The notes beneath the pieces were generated by a model, which worked only from the letters and a program-made list of their open reading frames with translations, did no database searches and was not told where the DNA came from. 5,673 nt of DNA from Lachnospiraceae bacterium (lineage in GTDB: Bacteria > Bacillota_A > Clostridia > Lachnospirales > Lachnospiraceae). The DNA lies in NCBI GenBank assembly GCA_017960415.1, contig JAGCZE010000447.1, forward strand, positions 1-5,673, in the 5' to 3' direction. Position 1 is the first letter of the stretch. Every line of letters begins with the position of its first letter. A program made the position numbers and the translations under genes. Positions 5,071 through 5,673 of the stretch are shown in pieces.

Positions 5071-5673
5071 ATGGATATTACGTCGATTCTTACGCCGGGT
5101 ACTCCGCTGTCGTTGAAAGTACGCAGTGAAGACGCAGTCGCAGATTTTGACACTACACTGATCAGTATCGTCGGCGACTGTCTTCTTTGTGAACCTATTT
5201 TACACGAAGGCAAGGCTGTGAGCTTCAATGTACCGGGACTCAAGACGGAGATGAGCGTGTTTGATCCGAACGCCGGCAAGATATACTGCTGGCGCAAGCT
5301 TGAGATCAAGCTGGGCTATTACAGAAAAAAGACGCTCTGCCAGCTGATATATCCTCAATGCGAACCGGTTGAGATCAACAGAAGGGCGAATTACAGGCAA
5401 TATATCGGAATCCCGGGCAAGGTCGTGTATTTCAGATCGGCTCCGCAGGATATAATAGTACGGGATGTCAGCAATAACGGAGTGGGATTCCTTTCCGACA
5501 AGAAAGGTGAATATACGGTCGGCAAGATGGTAAATGTCAGCTTCAACGACGAAGAAGGCAGATACAAGTTTGATCTCAGATGCCAGATTGTGCCTGAAAG
5601 AGAACTCGATAACGGCCGTTTCGAATACGGTTGTTTTGGTATGAATCCGCCGTATATGCTGGGTTCCTATGTG
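5071..5673 (+). CDS. PilZ-domain protein, YcgR-like, C terminus cut by window end
   Basis: An open frame of 201 codons starts at ATG 5071 and runs without a stop to the last base, so the gene continues beyond the window. The N-terminal 100 residues or so resemble the beta-rich YcgR-N/PilZN domain that precedes PilZ in flagellar-brake type proteins (MDITSILTPGTPLSLKV opening, then IYPQCEPVEINRR). The PilZ domain begins near residue 104 with the c-di-GMP-binding motif RxxxR (Arg105 and Arg109 in RANYR) and continues with DVSNNG (132-137), matching [D/N]xSxxG exactly, then GVGFLS. Both motifs being intact predicts real c-di-GMP binding. In this family the protein slows flagellar motors or controls exopolysaccharide or adhesion; nothing here decides which. 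It has its own promoter and ribosome site and is separated from thyA by a terminator. The PilZ call is confident, the target is unknown. Confidence 0.88.
   Translation, partial: MDITSILTPGTPLSLKVRSEDAVADFDTTLISIVGDCLLCEPILHEGKAVSFNVPGLKTEMSVFDPNAGKIYCWRKLEIKLGYYRKKTLCQLIYPQCEPVEINRRANYRQYIGIPGKVVYFRSAPQDIIVRDVSNNGVGFLSDKKGEYTVGKMVNVSFNDEEGRYKFDLRCQIVPERELDNGRFEYGCFGMNPPYMLGSYV

Noticed and set aside
5043..5309. 88-residue minus-strand frame at the right end
   Set aside because: It is antisense to the PilZ gene, whose motifs and ribosome site are clear.

Overview
The window looks like ordinary chromosome from a strictly or facultatively anaerobic Gram-positive bacterium, most likely a Clostridia member such as a Lachnospiraceae species. 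This is inferred from the strong GGAGG ribosome sites, the moderate GC content with AT-rich promoters, an oxygen-sensitive class III ribonucleotide reductase, and a thymidylate synthase of the Bacillus subtilis ThyA type. No genus can be assigned from the sequence alone. All five genes lie on the + strand. No tRNA, rRNA, CRISPR array, insertion sequence or phage gene was seen.

Layout. Positions 1-210 hold the last 69 codons of an AMP-forming acyl-CoA synthetase, including its catalytic lysine motif. A 77-base gap with a 16-base direct repeat follows, then a 308-residue TPR lipoprotein (288-1214). The AT-rich gap 1215-1532 is the regulatory centre of the window. It has two NrdR-type boxes exactly 31 bases apart (1289-1304, 1320-1335), a near-consensus promoter TTGACA-N17-TACAAT (1343-1371) and a leader of about 155 bases. 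These serve nrdD (1533-3968), the anaerobic ribonucleoside-triphosphate reductase, which has a glutaredoxin-like domain with a CPNC active site fused to its C terminus. A terminator separates nrdD from thyA (4117-4965). The thyA terminator is folded out of the gene's own last codons. A separate promoter (4993-5021) then drives a PilZ-domain, probably c-di-GMP-binding, protein that runs off the right edge (5071-5673).

How they fit together. NrdD makes dNTPs from NTPs without oxygen, and ThyA makes dTMP from dUMP, so the middle of the window is a small DNA-precursor block. NrdR, which represses ribonucleotide reductase genes when dATP is plentiful, probably controls nrdD. The lipoprotein, the acyl-CoA synthetase and the PilZ protein have no visible functional link to this block.

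The most notable features are the NrdD-glutaredoxin fusion, which suggests the enzyme carries its own thiol reductant, and the clean NrdR box pair upstream of the -35. The activase gene nrdG is not next to nrdD in this window. No wholly new system was found.
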